Of a stretch of 44,934 nucleotides of DNA, positions 28,468 to 37,403 are shown one piece after another. Both the position numbers and the translations under genes were made by a program. Numbering within the stretch: position 1 is the first letter of the stretch; the number at the start of each line of letters is the position of its first letter. Origin of the DNA: Saprospiraceae bacterium (GTDB lineage: Bacteria; Bacteroidota; Bacteroidia; Chitinophagales; Saprospiraceae). The stretch covers positions 1-44,934 of the forward strand of contig JAHDIN010000024.1 in NCBI GenBank assembly GCA_020630775.1. Reading direction: 5' to 3'. Below the pieces are notes generated by a model. It was not told the origin of the DNA, ran no database searches, and saw only the letters and a list, made by a program, of their open reading frames with translations.

Positions 28468-30328
28468 ATTAGCATTGGTTTATAGGGATATGTGGCAATC
28501 CTCAGGTAAATACATGCCAACTAAAGATCAATTAGTCTCAGTCGCTGGTCCTATTATTGACATGGGATGCTTTGACCGAGTAGAAACCAATGGTGGAGGA
28601 TTTGAACAAATTAATTTATTAAGAGGAGAAAATCCAAATGATAGTGTGCGAGCATGGACACAGCCTTTTAATGATGTAGGTATACAAACACACATGCTTG
28701 AGCGTGGTTTGAATGGTATCAGAATGAGTCCATGTTCTCGAGACTTAAGACGTCTCATGTTTAAACTAAAAAAGAAACAAGGCACTGATATATCTAGAAC
28801 ATTTGATGGTTTAAATAACCCTAGAAATTTAAAGCTATCATTTGAATATGCCAAGGAAGGCGGGATGATTGCGCAAGGGGCTTTAAGTATTACTTACTCT
28901 CCAGTACATACTGTAGAATATTATATCAACTTAGCCAACCAATATATTGATGCTGGTGCACAAGAAATTTGCATAAAAGATATGGCTGGTATTGGAAGAC
29001 CTGCTTCAATAGGCAAAATGATTAAAGGGATAAGAACCAATCATCCTGATATCATAATTACTTACCATGGCCATTCTACAACAGGGTTTTCTATAGTGTC
29101 TTCTTTAGAAGCGGCCAGAAATGGTGCAGACATCATTGATGTAAGTATGCAACCGCTTTCTTGGGGAACTGGTCACGCTGATTTACTTTCAGTACATGCC
29201 ATGCTCAAAGATGCAGGCTTCAGCTTGAAAGATATCAACATGGATGCCTATATGGAAGTTAGAAGATTAACGCAATCATTTATAGATGATAGCCTTGGTT
29301 ATTACATAAATGGTCAAAATAGATATCTAAACTCTTTACTAATAGGACCAGGTTTACCAGGCGGTATGATGGGCAGTCTAATGGCAGATTTAGAAAAGAA
29401 TTTAAAATCTATAAATAAATGGCTTTCTAAAAATGGTAAAGATGAAATTACCCAAGACGAATTTTTAATTAAGCTTTTTAAAGAGGTAGAACATACTTGG
29501 CCTAAACTAGGTTATCCACCTTTAGTAACACCTTTCAGTCAATATGTGAAAAATCTTTCCCTTATGAATGTTATGCAAATCATCAAAGGAAAAGAAAGAT
29601 TTTCGATGATTGATGAAAATACTTGGGGTATGATCTTAGGTAAATCGGGAAGATTGCCTGGTCCAGTTGATGAAAATCTTCTTGAATTAGCTCAACAACA
29701 AAACAGAGCATTTTTCACTGATGATCCTCAGGATTTATATCCTGACGTGTTAGATGAATTCAGAAAAAAAATGCAAGAAAAAGGGTGGGATTACGGTCAA
29801 GATGATGAAGAATTATTCGAGTATGCCATGCACCCTCCGCAATACGAAGACTTCAAATCTGGAAAAGCTAAAGAAAACTTTCAAAAAGACCTAGAGAAAA
29901 GAAAAGCTGCCAAAAATCAAAGTAGTAATTCTGGTGTTGCCCCAATAGCAAGTACAAGTACACCATTACCAAAAGAAATGATTGTCAATGTCGAGGGGCA
30001 AAATTATAAATTGAATATTTCTTATCCTGGTCAAGATCAACCTAATGCGAATCAAACCAGTAGTTCAAATACGAAAGCAAGTGTTGACGAAGCCAATGCT
30101 AAATTTATCAACTCCCCTCTTGAGGGCAAGTTTTTTCTAACTAAAAATTCTGGAGACAAGGGCATCCAAGTTGGTGATGAAGTTAAAGTTGGAGATACTG
30201 TAGCGTTTGTGGAATCCATGAAGGTTATTAACGCCATAACTTCTACAGAATCTGGAACCGTTGCAGAGATACTTGTTAATCATGGCGATGATATTGATGA
30301 AGATGCACCATTAATTAAATTGGTATAG
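28451..30328 (+). CDS. oadA: Decarboxylase alpha subunit / pyruvate carboxylase subunit B-like carboxyltransferase with biotinyl domain
   Basis: About 625 residues from the ATG at 28451 (MGKEIKLALVYRDMWQSSGK). An in-frame start at 28373 would add 26 residues that do not fit the family; the ATG at 28445 is the alternative. The N-terminal carboxyltransferase TIM barrel shows YRDMWQS (10-16), ETNGGGFEQ, TFDGLNNPRNL, the catalytic Lys motif ICIKDMAGIG, and HGHSTTG with the metal-binding His pair. The middle is an assembly domain, then a Ser/Asn-rich linker, then the biotinyl domain with biotin-accepting Lys591 in ESMKV. With OadG and OadB it forms a Na+-exporting decarboxylase; the substrate could be oxaloacetate or another oxo acid. 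Confidence 0.87.
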   Translation: MGKEIKLALVYRDMWQSSGKYMPTKDQLVSVAGPIIDMGCFDRVETNGGGFEQINLLRGENPNDSVRAWTQPFNDVGIQTHMLERGLNGIRMSPCSRDLRRLMFKLKKKQGTDISRTFDGLNNPRNLKLSFEYAKEGGMIAQGALSITYSPVHTVEYYINLANQYIDAGAQEICIKDMAGIGRPASIGKMIKGIRTNHPDIIITYHGHSTTGFSIVSSLEAARNGADIIDVSMQPLSWGTGHADLLSVHAMLKDAGFSLKDINMDAYMEVRRLTQSFIDDSLGYYINGQNRYLNSLLIGPGLPGGMMGSLMADLEKNLKSINKWLSKNGKDEITQDEFLIKLFKEVEHTWPKLGYPPLVTPFSQYVKNLSLMNVMQIIKGKERFSMIDENTWGMILGKSGRLPGPVDENLLELAQQQNRAFFTDDPQDLYPDVLDEFRKKMQEKGWDYGQDDEELFEYAMHPPQYEDFKSGKAKENFQKDLEKRKAAKNQSSNSGVAPIASTSTPLPKEMIVNVEGQNYKLNISYPGQDQPNANQTSSSNTKASVDEANAKFINSPLEGKFFLTKNSGDKGIQVGDEVKVGDTVAFVESMKVINAITSTESGTVAEILVNHGDDIDEDAPLIKLV

Positions 30329-30330
30329 AC

Positions 30331-31536
30331 TTGGAAATTTTCCGGAAGATATATGACATGACGGCGTTTGATCAAATCGCCGCGCAGCCACAATGTATTA
30401 TAATGTTATTGTTGGCTTTATTACTATTATACTTAGGGATTTTTAAAAAGTATGAACCCCTTCTTCTGATTCCAATAGGATTTGGTGTATTGCTAGCCAA
30501 TTTTCCTGGTGGAAATATGAATATCATTTCGGCTGAAATAGATCCGTCCATAAAGTCCATGACAGTTAATGAAATTGCAGCCAATCATGGGATCATGAAT
30601 ATGCTGTATTACATGCTTATAAAAACAGGTTTACTACCACCATTAATTTTTATGGGTGTAGGTGCCATGACTGATTTTGGTCCGCTTTTAAGAAACTTAA
30701 GGTTAGCATTTTTTGGTGCTGCGGCGCAGCTAGGGATCTTCACAGTTTTAATCGGCGCTATTGCTATCGGTTTTACACCAGAGGAGGCTGGCGCATTAGG
30801 AATTATAGGTGGTGCTGATGGTCCAACCGCAATTTATACAGCTATAATATTAGCACCACATTTGTTAGGTCCAATAGCTATAGCAGCCTATTCATATATG
30901 GCTTTGGTCCCTTTAATAATTCCATTAATTGTAAGATTTACAACCACTAAGAAAGAACTCTTAATCAATATGAAAGAGCAGGACAGACTTTATCCAAATA
31001 AGGTTAAGATTAAAAACCTTAAGATGGTAAAGATCTTGTTTCCAATTTGTGTGATTATCGTCATTTCATTATTGGTACCTTCCTCAGTACCTCTTTTAGG
31101 TATGCTCATGTTTGGTAATCTGATAAAAGAAATAGGCAGTGCAACAAGCAGGCTTTTCGATGCTGCATCAAATGGCATTATGAATACTTCAACTATCTTT
31201 TTAGGCTTAACAGTTGGAGCCACGATGACGGCAAACACCTTCTTAAACCAAAGGACTTTATTGATTATTCTTGGTGGTTTTATAGCTTTTGGATTATCTA
31301 TTTTTGGTGGAATTATAGCTGTTAAGATTTATAATTTATTTTCTAAAAAGAAAATCAATCCATTAATTGGGGCGACAGGTTTATCAGCTGTACCCATGGC
31401 TTCAAGAGTGGCCAATGAGATTGCATTAAAGCATGATCAAAACAATCACCTCCTACAGTATGCTATGTCTAGTAATATTAGTGGTGTAATAGGGTCAGCC
31501 GTTGCTGCAGGAATTTTAATTAGTTTCCTCTCTTAG
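30331..31536 (+). CDS. oadB: Na+-pumping decarboxylase beta subunit
   Basis: 401-residue membrane protein with about ten hydrophobic segments, the beta subunit that decarboxylates carboxybiotin and exports Na+. The family motif GGADGPTAIYTA (160-171) with Asp163, known in OadB as a Na+-site residue, is present, as is AYSYMALVPLIIPL (about 185-198). The TTG start at 30331 is chosen because the N-terminus (LEIFRKIYDMTAFDQI) resembles the amphipathic start of known OadB proteins; the ATG at 30358 would remove it. It begins 2 bases after oadA stops, so the three genes form an operon that ends at the terminator 31735-31763. Confidence 0.88.
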   Translation: MEIFRKIYDMTAFDQIAAQPQCIIMLLLALLLLYLGIFKKYEPLLLIPIGFGVLLANFPGGNMNIISAEIDPSIKSMTVNEIAANHGIMNMLYYMLIKTGLLPPLIFMGVGAMTDFGPLLRNLRLAFFGAAAQLGIFTVLIGAIAIGFTPEEAGALGIIGGADGPTAIYTAIILAPHLLGPIAIAAYSYMALVPLIIPLIVRFTTTKKELLINMKEQDRLYPNKVKIKNLKMVKILFPICVIIVISLLVPSSVPLLGMLMFGNLIKEIGSATSRLFDAASNGIMNTSTIFLGLTVGATMTANTFLNQRTLLIILGGFIAFGLSIFGGIIAVKIYNLFSKKKINPLIGATGLSAVPMASRVANEIALKHDQNNHLLQYAMSSNISGVIGSAVAAGILISFLS

Positions 31537-31734
31537 TAAACTAATTTACCAAAAGCCTTTGCTTAAGCTGAAATAACGACACCAGGCTTTTCGAGTTTAA
31601 GCCATTTGCTAATTGCACTTTAAGATTTTATTACGAAGTTCTTGCGTAGAATCAAGGTTAAATTTTGTTACTTCCAAATCTTGACTGCGTCAAAATATCG
31701 TAAAGAGTAGTTTTTTCATACTGGTTTGATAATG

Positions 31735-31763
31735 AGAAGCTATCTGGAGATAGCTTCTTTTTT
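31735..31763 (+). terminator. Terminator of the oad operon
   Basis: Perfect 10-base inverted repeat GAAGCTATCT / AGATAGCTTC with a GG centre, followed by a run of T on the plus strand. It lies about 200 bases after the oadB stop and abuts the end of the DUF2905 gene on the other strand. The intervening 200 bases also hold AAAAGCCT...AGGCTTTT, a weaker inverted repeat (near 31551-31592). Confidence 0.75.
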
Positions 31764-31975
31764 TATTGTAAGTATCTATAAAGTCGTAAAAGTACATTGA
31801 TAATAATACTTACCACAATCATAGAAACTATCGGGAGATACACCCGCGAATTTTCATTTTCGATTTTTATATCTCCAGGAAGATTTCCAAACCATTTTAA
31901 TGTCCAGGGTGCATACTGATAAAGCAAGCCTATTATCAGGATAAAAATGCCCAAACCAATTAGTATTTTTCCCAT
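31763..31975 (-). CDS. DUF2905 family small membrane protein
   Basis: 70 residues with two transmembrane helices (about 4-20 and 46-65) joined by a conserved loop. The motif GNLPGDIKIENENSRVYLP, followed by SMIVVSIIINVLLRL, is the family signature. DUF2905 proteins occur widely as short inner-membrane proteins of unknown role. The gene converges on the oad operon, whose terminator lies at its 3' end. Confidence 0.85.
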   Translation of the reverse strand: MGKILIGLGIFILIIGLLYQYAPWTLKWFGNLPGDIKIENENSRVYLPIVSMIVVSIIINVLLRLYRYLQ

Positions 31976-32115
31976 TTTTCAAAAGGTCTGTGACCAAGTT
32001 AGGTATTAAGACATTAAGTAATGAACTAACTAGTTTATAATTGATAATTAGACAACCTGTTTTAACACTTTACTGCCATCTATATTCTGGTTCTATAAGT
32101 ACTAATGTAAAGTAC

Positions 32116-32151
32116 TTGCCATTTATAATGTCGTAAAATAGACTAGTTTTG
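32116..32151 (+). promoter_or_regulatory. Possible promoter of the first dihaem peroxidase gene
   Basis: TTG at 32116-32118 and TAGTTTTG at 32144-32151 resemble the Bacteroidetes -33 and -7 boxes, but the 25-base spacer is longer than usual. It would give a leader of about 70 bases. Confidence 0.35.
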
Positions 32152-32225
32152 GCATAGAGTTTGAACATCCTCTATCAGGTTATATTAACCTAATTAATAA
32201 TATAACTGATAGAATATACTTGAGA

Positions 32226-33572
32226 ATGAAAGATTTACTGAAAATATGTATCGTATTTTCGATAGTTGTCTTTAGTGGGTGTACTGAAGACCAAATCGAT
32301 CCTGCAGATGAACTGGAATTCCGGCTTGAAAGAGCTATGAAAACTTATTCACCTACCAACTCTGCAGATTACTATATCCTGCCAGAATCAGATCAACTAG
32401 CATCTATTCCACACGATAAGAAAAATCCATTAAACCCAGCTAAAGTTGCTTTAGGTCAATTTTTGTTTTTCGAAACTGGAATTGCAACTGATGCTGTCAG
32501 TAACGAAGGCATGGGTACTTATTCTTGTGCTACTTGTCATATACCTGAAGCTGGATTTAGACCAGGATTTTTACAAGGTATTGCAGATGGTGGAATGGGT
32601 TTTGGATATAATGGTAGCGGAAGGATAATGAACTCTAGCTACGAAGAATCAGACTTAGATGTTCAGTCTGCCCGACCTTTATCTTTGTTAAACGTCGCTT
32701 TTGTTAAAAACACTTCGTGGAATGGATCTTTTGGCGCTGGAGGAGTTAATAGGGGCACAGAAAGTGTTTGGGCTAATGATGAAGGGACTAAAAGAAACAG
32801 CTTAGGTTACGAAGGATTAGAAACTCAAAATATTGAGGGCTTGCATACGCATAGAATGCGCGTAACTAAAAATCTAATGCAACAATACGGCTACATTGAC
32901 TTGTTTAATGAAGCGTTCCCAGAAATAAATGAAACTTGGAGATACTCCAACTTAACAGCTTCTCTGGCAATTTCTGCATATTTAAGAACTGTCATTACTA
33001 ATGAAGCACCCTTCCAAAAATATTTGAAAGGAGATAAAATGGCTATGTCCAATGAAGAAAAAGAAGGTGCTCTTTTATTCTTCGGTAAAGCAAATTGTAA
33101 TAGCTGTCATTACGAAAAGAATTTAGGCTCTATGGAATTTCATGCTTTAGGCGTGAAAGATATAGATCAACATCCAGAGTCCTTCTTTAAGCGACCTGAT
33201 GATAAAAGAAATCTAGGAAGAGGAGGATTTACTTTAGATCCGAACGAGCTGTACCAGTTTAAAGTACCTGGGATTTATAATTCAAGCGACACACCATTCT
33301 ACTTCCACGGTTCTAGTAAAGAATCTTTACGAGAAGTTGTAGAATATAAGTTGAATGCGGTAAAGGAAAATGATAGAGTTCCAGAATCACACATGTCACC
33401 TAAGCTTAGACAGATTGAATTGACAGATGAAGAAATTGATAATCTTGTTTTATTCTTGACTAAGAGTCTTAAAGACTCTGATGTTACAAGGTTCAAACCT
33501 GATCACATTAAGTCAGGATTCTGTTTTCCAAACAATGATTACATTTCGCAAGAAGACTTAGACTGTAACTAA
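32226..33572 (+). CDS. Dihaem cytochrome c peroxidase / MauG-like lipoprotein (first paralogue)
   Basis: 448 residues from the ATG at 32226 (a TTG two codons earlier is the alternative). Lipobox FSGC near residue 18 predicts a lipoprotein. Two haem c motifs, CATCH (101-105) and CNSCH (291-295), define two cytochrome domains, as in bacterial CcpA/MauG proteins that use H2O2 or oxidise protein-bound groups. Shared motifs: QSARPLSLLNVAFVKNTSWNG, EFHALGVKD, DKRNLGRGGFT. The last residues hold CFPNND...CN, a Cys pair shared with the paralogue at 34666-36012. Peroxidase versus MauG-type oxidase cannot be decided from sequence. Its TAA stop overlaps the stop of the convergent nucleotidyltransferase by 4 bases. 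Confidence 0.83.
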   Translation: MKDLLKICIVFSIVVFSGCTEDQIDPADELEFRLERAMKTYSPTNSADYYILPESDQLASIPHDKKNPLNPAKVALGQFLFFETGIATDAVSNEGMGTYSCATCHIPEAGFRPGFLQGIADGGMGFGYNGSGRIMNSSYEESDLDVQSARPLSLLNVAFVKNTSWNGSFGAGGVNRGTESVWANDEGTKRNSLGYEGLETQNIEGLHTHRMRVTKNLMQQYGYIDLFNEAFPEINETWRYSNLTASLAISAYLRTVITNEAPFQKYLKGDKMAMSNEEKEGALLFFGKANCNSCHYEKNLGSMEFHALGVKDIDQHPESFFKRPDDKRNLGRGGFTLDPNELYQFKVPGIYNSSDTPFYFHGSSKESLREVVEYKLNAVKENDRVPESHMSPKLRQIELTDEEIDNLVLFLTKSLKDSDVTRFKPDHIKSGFCFPNNDYISQEDLDCN

Positions 33573-34471
33573 GACCAAAGAGATTCAGGATAGACACCAT
33601 CAGCAATTAGCTTTTGAATTTTATTGACTACAATGGGCTTATCCTCTTTATAGGTTACTCCGAACCATTTCGATGGTGAGGTTAATACCTTCACATCTAT
33701 CTCTTTATTATTGATCATTTGATCCAAAACGAAAGGAATAAAAAATTCAGATTTTAATTCATGACCTCTTTCTTTTAAGAATAAGGTGAAATAATCTTTG
33801 GTCTTTTGAAAATAGTTTGGAAAGAAACCAAACATATTCATTGACACCAAAGTGTCCGCAGTTAAAGTTGCATGGCCTTCATCTGTTGGATATACAATTG
33901 TACCATCAGGATTCTTTGAGATTTTGAGTGTCTCAACGATTTTAGTGAGATGATCTTGATCATTTTTAAAACACACTCCCCTATTCACTGACCCATGATC
34001 TGATAAGGTGTTTTCAAGCAGATAAGACACAACAGCATACTCTTCTAGATTACTCTGATTTTTAAAAAAATTAATTAGAGTAGCATAGGATTCTTTCCCA
34101 TAATAATCATCCGCATTAATAACTGCAAATGGCTCCTTAATGGCAGACTCGCCTACTAAAACTGCATGGGCAGTACCCCAAGGTTTTTCTCGATCGGGGC
34201 TATAAGTACAACCTTCTGGAATATTGTCTAACTCTTGTTCGACATACTCTAACTGAATCTGATCTCCCATTCGATTATTAAAATGTTCTTCAAATGCAGC
34301 CCTGAAGCTTTTTCGAATTACAAATACTACTTTATTGAATCCAGCATTTTTAGCATCGTATATAGAATAATCTAAAATAGTCTCTCCGTTAGGTCCAAAA
34401 GCATCCATTTGCTTTAAACCTCCATATCTTGATCCCATTCCCGCAGCTAAAACCAAAAGTGTTGCGTCCAT
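33569..34471 (-). CDS. Sugar-phosphate nucleotidyltransferase
   Basis: 300 residues of the NTP_transferase fold. The N-terminal LAAGMGSRYGGLKQMDAF (8-25) is the nucleotide-binding signature, NADDYYG (about 118-124) supplies the metal-binding Asp residues, and PWGTAHAV is typical of nucleotide-sugar pyrophosphorylases. The sugar and NTP are not clear; the sequence is not close to classical RfbA or GalU. Convergent with the first peroxidase gene (stop codons share CTAA) and divergent from the second, whose promoter region it shares. A promoter match is at 34504-34530. Confidence 0.8.
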   Translation of the reverse strand: MDATLLVLAAGMGSRYGGLKQMDAFGPNGETILDYSIYDAKNAGFNKVVFVIRKSFRAAFEEHFNNRMGDQIQLEYVEQELDNIPEGCTYSPDREKPWGTAHAVLVGESAIKEPFAVINADDYYGKESYATLINFFKNQSNLEEYAVVSYLLENTLSDHGSVNRGVCFKNDQDHLTKIVETLKISKNPDGTIVYPTDEGHATLTADTLVSMNMFGFFPNYFQKTKDYFTLFLKERGHELKSEFFIPFVLDQMINNKEIDVKVLTSPSKWFGVTYKEDKPIVVNKIQKLIADGVYPESLWS

Positions 34472-34503
34472 ATTTAGTATTTAATTTTGTTTGTTTTGTA
34501 GAT

Positions 34504-34530
34504 CAAATGTATGCAAAAAGTAAAAACCAA
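34504..34530 (-). promoter_or_regulatory. Predicted promoter of the nucleotidyltransferase gene
   Basis: Minus-strand TTG (34530-34528), 16-base spacer, TACATTTG (34511-34504), matching TTG...TAnnTTTG; transcription would start about 25-30 bases before the ATG. Confidence 0.45.
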
Positions 34531-34607
34531 TATTATTGAGAATTACATTTCCTAAATTACTGTTTAATAGGCTATTATACATTAAATTTATATTTAATAT
34601 AAAATAT

Positions 34608-34643
34608 TTTGATAGTCAAATTTATATTTTTTAAGTATTTTTG
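34608..34643 (+). promoter_or_regulatory. Predicted promoter of the second dihaem peroxidase gene
   Basis: TTTG (34608-34611), 24-base spacer, TATTTTTG (34636-34643). The -7 box sits just upstream of the gene, which favours the ATG at 34666 as start over the GTG at 34654. Confidence 0.4.
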
Positions 34644-34665
34644 CTCCGTTTAAGTGAAAGGAATT

Positions 34666-36012
34666 ATGTTAAGATATGTAGTAGCAGCCTTTTTGGCCTT
34701 GATTTTAGTTTTTTCCTGCTCTAAAGACAGGATGCCCGAACTCATCGAATTAGACATGGAACTGCAAAATTTGCTTAGGCAAGTTCCCGCAGCCAATGGT
34801 GATTTAGATTATTATATCTTGCCTAACGAAGATGATTTAGCAGAAATTCCGCAAGATTTCGATAAAAATCCATTGACTCCCGAAAAAGTCGAGCTAGGAA
34901 AATTATTATTTTTTGAGACTGCCTTTGGCGTAGACGCTGTAAAACCAGAAGGAATAGGTACTTTTTCATGTGGAACATGTCATATTCCATCAGCGGGTTT
35001 TAAACCAGGCACTTTTCAAGGAATTGCCGACGGAGGTGAGGATTTTGGATTAAATGGAGAGGACAGAAGAAGACATCCAAATTATATAGAATCAGAATTA
35101 GATGTTCAAAGTGCAAGGCCGTTAAGTTTAGTAAATGTAGCTTTCGTTACCAATACTTTTTGGAATGGACAATTTGGTGCACATGATGCTAATGAAGGCA
35201 CCGAAAACTTATGGAATGAAGAAGACGGAACAGACCTTAATGCTTTAGGATTTTTAGCTCTTGAAACACAAAATTTTATAGGTCTTGAAGTACACAGGAT
35301 TCGAATGAATGAAGAATTGGTGACTGAATTGGGCTACAAAGACATGTTTGATGCCGCATTTCCTGAAAGACAAGGTGCTGAACGATATAATACTAGGGCT
35401 GGTTCATTAGCTATATCAGCTTACATCAGAACTATCATAGGAAACGAAGCGCCGTTTCAAAAATGGTTAAAAGGAGATAACGATGCTTTGAGTTATGATG
35501 AGAAAAAGGGCGGAATACTTTTCTTTGGCAAAGCAAACTGTGTAGCTTGTCATTACAAAGAAAATCTTGGATCAAACGAATTTCATGCATTAGGCGTGAA
35601 AGATATGGATCAAATCCCTTCTTATGATACGTCGCCTTCTGACAAAAGAAATTTAGGTAGAGGTGGATTTACTCAAAATATCGAGGATTACTACAAATTT
35701 AAAGTGCCTGGTCTTTATAATATCGCAGATACGCCTTTCTATTTCCATGGCGCTAGTAAAAGGACTTTAAGAGAAGTTATTGATTACAAAGTGGATGCTG
35801 TTACAGAAAATACGAGAGTAGATCAATCTCTAATCTCTGATAAGTTTTTACAATTAAACTTAACCGAAACTGAAAGAAATCAGCTAGTAGCATTCTTAGA
35901 AAAAAGCTTACAAGATCCAGACTTAAACAGATATATGCCTGCTGATGTTATGTCCGGTAACTGCTTTCCAAATAACGATGTAAATTCTCAGTACGATTTA
36001 GGTTGTAACTAG
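34666..36012 (+). CDS. Dihaem cytochrome c peroxidase / MauG-like lipoprotein (second paralogue)
   Basis: 448 residues from the ATG at 34666 (a GTG at 34654 is in frame but sits close to the predicted -7 box). Signal peptide with lipobox VFSC. Haem motifs CGTCH (102-106) and CVACH (292-296) are at nearly the same positions as in the paralogue at 32226-33572, and the stretches QSARPLSLVNVAFV, GNEAPFQKWLKGD, EFHALGVKD, DKRNLGRGGFT and the C-terminal CFPNND...CN are shared over the full length, so this is a tandem duplication. The single gene between them is on the other strand. An extracytoplasmic peroxidase or haem oxidase is likely, with substrate unknown. It converges on the HU/SPOR gene across a 57-base gap. 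Confidence 0.83.
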   Translation: MLRYVVAAFLALILVFSCSKDRMPELIELDMELQNLLRQVPAANGDLDYYILPNEDDLAEIPQDFDKNPLTPEKVELGKLLFFETAFGVDAVKPEGIGTFSCGTCHIPSAGFKPGTFQGIADGGEDFGLNGEDRRRHPNYIESELDVQSARPLSLVNVAFVTNTFWNGQFGAHDANEGTENLWNEEDGTDLNALGFLALETQNFIGLEVHRIRMNEELVTELGYKDMFDAAFPERQGAERYNTRAGSLAISAYIRTIIGNEAPFQKWLKGDNDALSYDEKKGGILFFGKANCVACHYKENLGSNEFHALGVKDMDQIPSYDTSPSDKRNLGRGGFTQNIEDYYKFKVPGLYNIADTPFYFHGASKRTLREVIDYKVDAVTENTRVDQSLISDKFLQLNLTETERNQLVAFLEKSLQDPDLNRYMPADVMSGNCFPNNDVNSQYDLGCN

Positions 36013-36043
36013 TAGCTATAAACTAGTGATCAATAAAGCGTAG

Positions 36044-36059
36044 AAATCAAGCTTGATTT
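36044..36059. terminator. Possible weak terminator between convergent genes
   Basis: The perfect palindrome AAATCAAGCTTGATTT is followed by T on the plus strand and lies between the convergent ends of the peroxidase gene and the HU/SPOR gene. The hairpin has almost no loop, so its role is doubtful. Confidence 0.3.
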
Positions 36060-36069
36060 TTTAAGATAC

Positions 36070-37254
36070 TTATTCGTAGTCAACATATAATGTTGGATCC
36101 AAATACCATGAATAAGGATCAATTTCTCTTCTAACATTTAAGAGATATTCAGATAGGTTTGTATTCTCATCACAATCAAAAATAAGCCCTACCCTTGTAT
36201 AAGGTCCAAACTGCTCAGTATAAGCTTCATATCCTTTTTGATTGACAACGTTTTTTCTTCTCAAGGCATTACTTGACTTTTGATAAACGCCTGTGATTAT
36301 CTTACACTTACCAGATGCAGGAATCAAACTCTTATCACCTTCAATATTATTAATAGCTGCTTTAAGAGAATCATTAACATCCTGATTTCCACCTTCACCT
36401 AACAAGTCACTGGCATTAATTTCATTGGTTCTACCTGAGTCATCATCGCCGTAGTACCACAGATAATTACAAGCTTTAAAACAAAACAAGAGTAATAAGC
36501 ACAAGCCTATTAGCCAAAGAATTGGCCACAACCAATCTCTTCTTTTCTCTTCTTGGTAATTAAGCACTGGTGGTGGAGAAGTGATTTTATTTTCCTTTAC
36601 TTCTTTTGAAACAATTTTCGTAGTTGATAGTGAGGCAGTCTTCTTTGGTGTATCCGCTACTTTGGTTTTTAGAATGTCGTTAAGCGTTTTAGGCTCTTCG
36701 ACTTCTACTGCTTGAGATGATCGAGTTTCTTCAACACTACTACTTTTTTGGAGAGGTGCTTGGTTCTCAGAAACAGGTTTGACCTCCTCGGTAATATCCA
36801 ATTCTTCAACACCTTTCTGCTCAGGTTCAGAAACTTTACTTAATGGAACAATATTCAGCTCAGGATAACCCAAGTAATATGCGGAGGCAAAACTGGATTT
36901 TTGATCAATTGTGTAATTCCCTTCTCCATCTTTTTTTATCAAACCTACACCTGGTATAAGCACCTTATTATAATTAACCAATGCATTTAAAATCCTATTG
37001 CTAAAGTTCTTAACAACCTCTTTAGCTTTATCCTTTGATATCTTATGGTTTGAGACTAACTTTTTGAGAAGCGAACGATTTGTATCAATCGCTTCAGTAA
37101 TTTCGAGATGCATTGTGGGAGGAGATAAGATTTGTCCACTATCCTTGACAAAAGCAGGATTATGCTTAAGACTTAGAGTACCTAAACCCAAAAGGGTCAC
37201 AGTATCTCTGTCATCAAGGACTTCTCGGATGGTTTTGGCTATATCTATAGTCAC
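36070..37254 (-). CDS. Membrane protein with HU-like (CCDC81 type) N-terminus and SPOR-like C-terminus
   Basis: 394 residues. Residues 1-130 resemble the bacterial HU-CCDC81 domain: IREVLDDRDTVTLLGLGTLSLKHNP, a helical region, and LVNYNKVLIPGVGLIKKD. Residues about 135-235 are a polar, acidic and Ser-rich linker, about 238-266 is one transmembrane helix (WLWPILWLIGLCLLLLFCF), and 318-390 is SPOR-like (CKIITGVYQKSSNALRRKN, then VGLIFDC), a fold that binds denuded peptidoglycan. With the N-terminus inside and SPOR outside, it would bridge a cytoplasmic HU-like domain and the cell wall, a layout known in Bacteroidetes. What the HU-like domain binds is not established. Confidence 0.75.
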   Translation of the reverse strand: MTIDIAKTIREVLDDRDTVTLLGLGTLSLKHNPAFVKDSGQILSPPTMHLEITEAIDTNRSLLKKLVSNHKISKDKAKEVVKNFSNRILNALVNYNKVLIPGVGLIKKDGEGNYTIDQKSSFASAYYLGYPELNIVPLSKVSEPEQKGVEELDITEEVKPVSENQAPLQKSSSVEETRSSQAVEVEEPKTLNDILKTKVADTPKKTASLSTTKIVSKEVKENKITSPPPVLNYQEEKRRDWLWPILWLIGLCLLLLFCFKACNYLWYYGDDDSGRTNEINASDLLGEGGNQDVNDSLKAAINNIEGDKSLIPASGKCKIITGVYQKSSNALRRKNVVNQKGYEAYTEQFGPYTRVGLIFDCDENTNLSEYLLNVRREIDPYSWYLDPTLYVDYE

Positions 37255-37291
37255 AATAATCTAATCTCAGACATAAAAATACTCAAATAAG

Positions 37292-37318
37292 TTGGACTTA
37301 AAGCCTGTAATATGTTTG
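37292..37318 (+). promoter_or_regulatory. Predicted promoter of the hemL operon
   Basis: TTG (37292-37294), 16-base spacer, TATGTTTG (37311-37318) matches the Bacteroidetes consensus; the leader to hemL would be about 80 bases. Confidence 0.45.
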
Positions 37319-37403
37319 TTCAATCCTTTGAATATTCTGTAATTACATCAATCTTCGCAACTAATTTTAAGACATTTGTTTATATATATAAACTCATTAT
37401 AAA

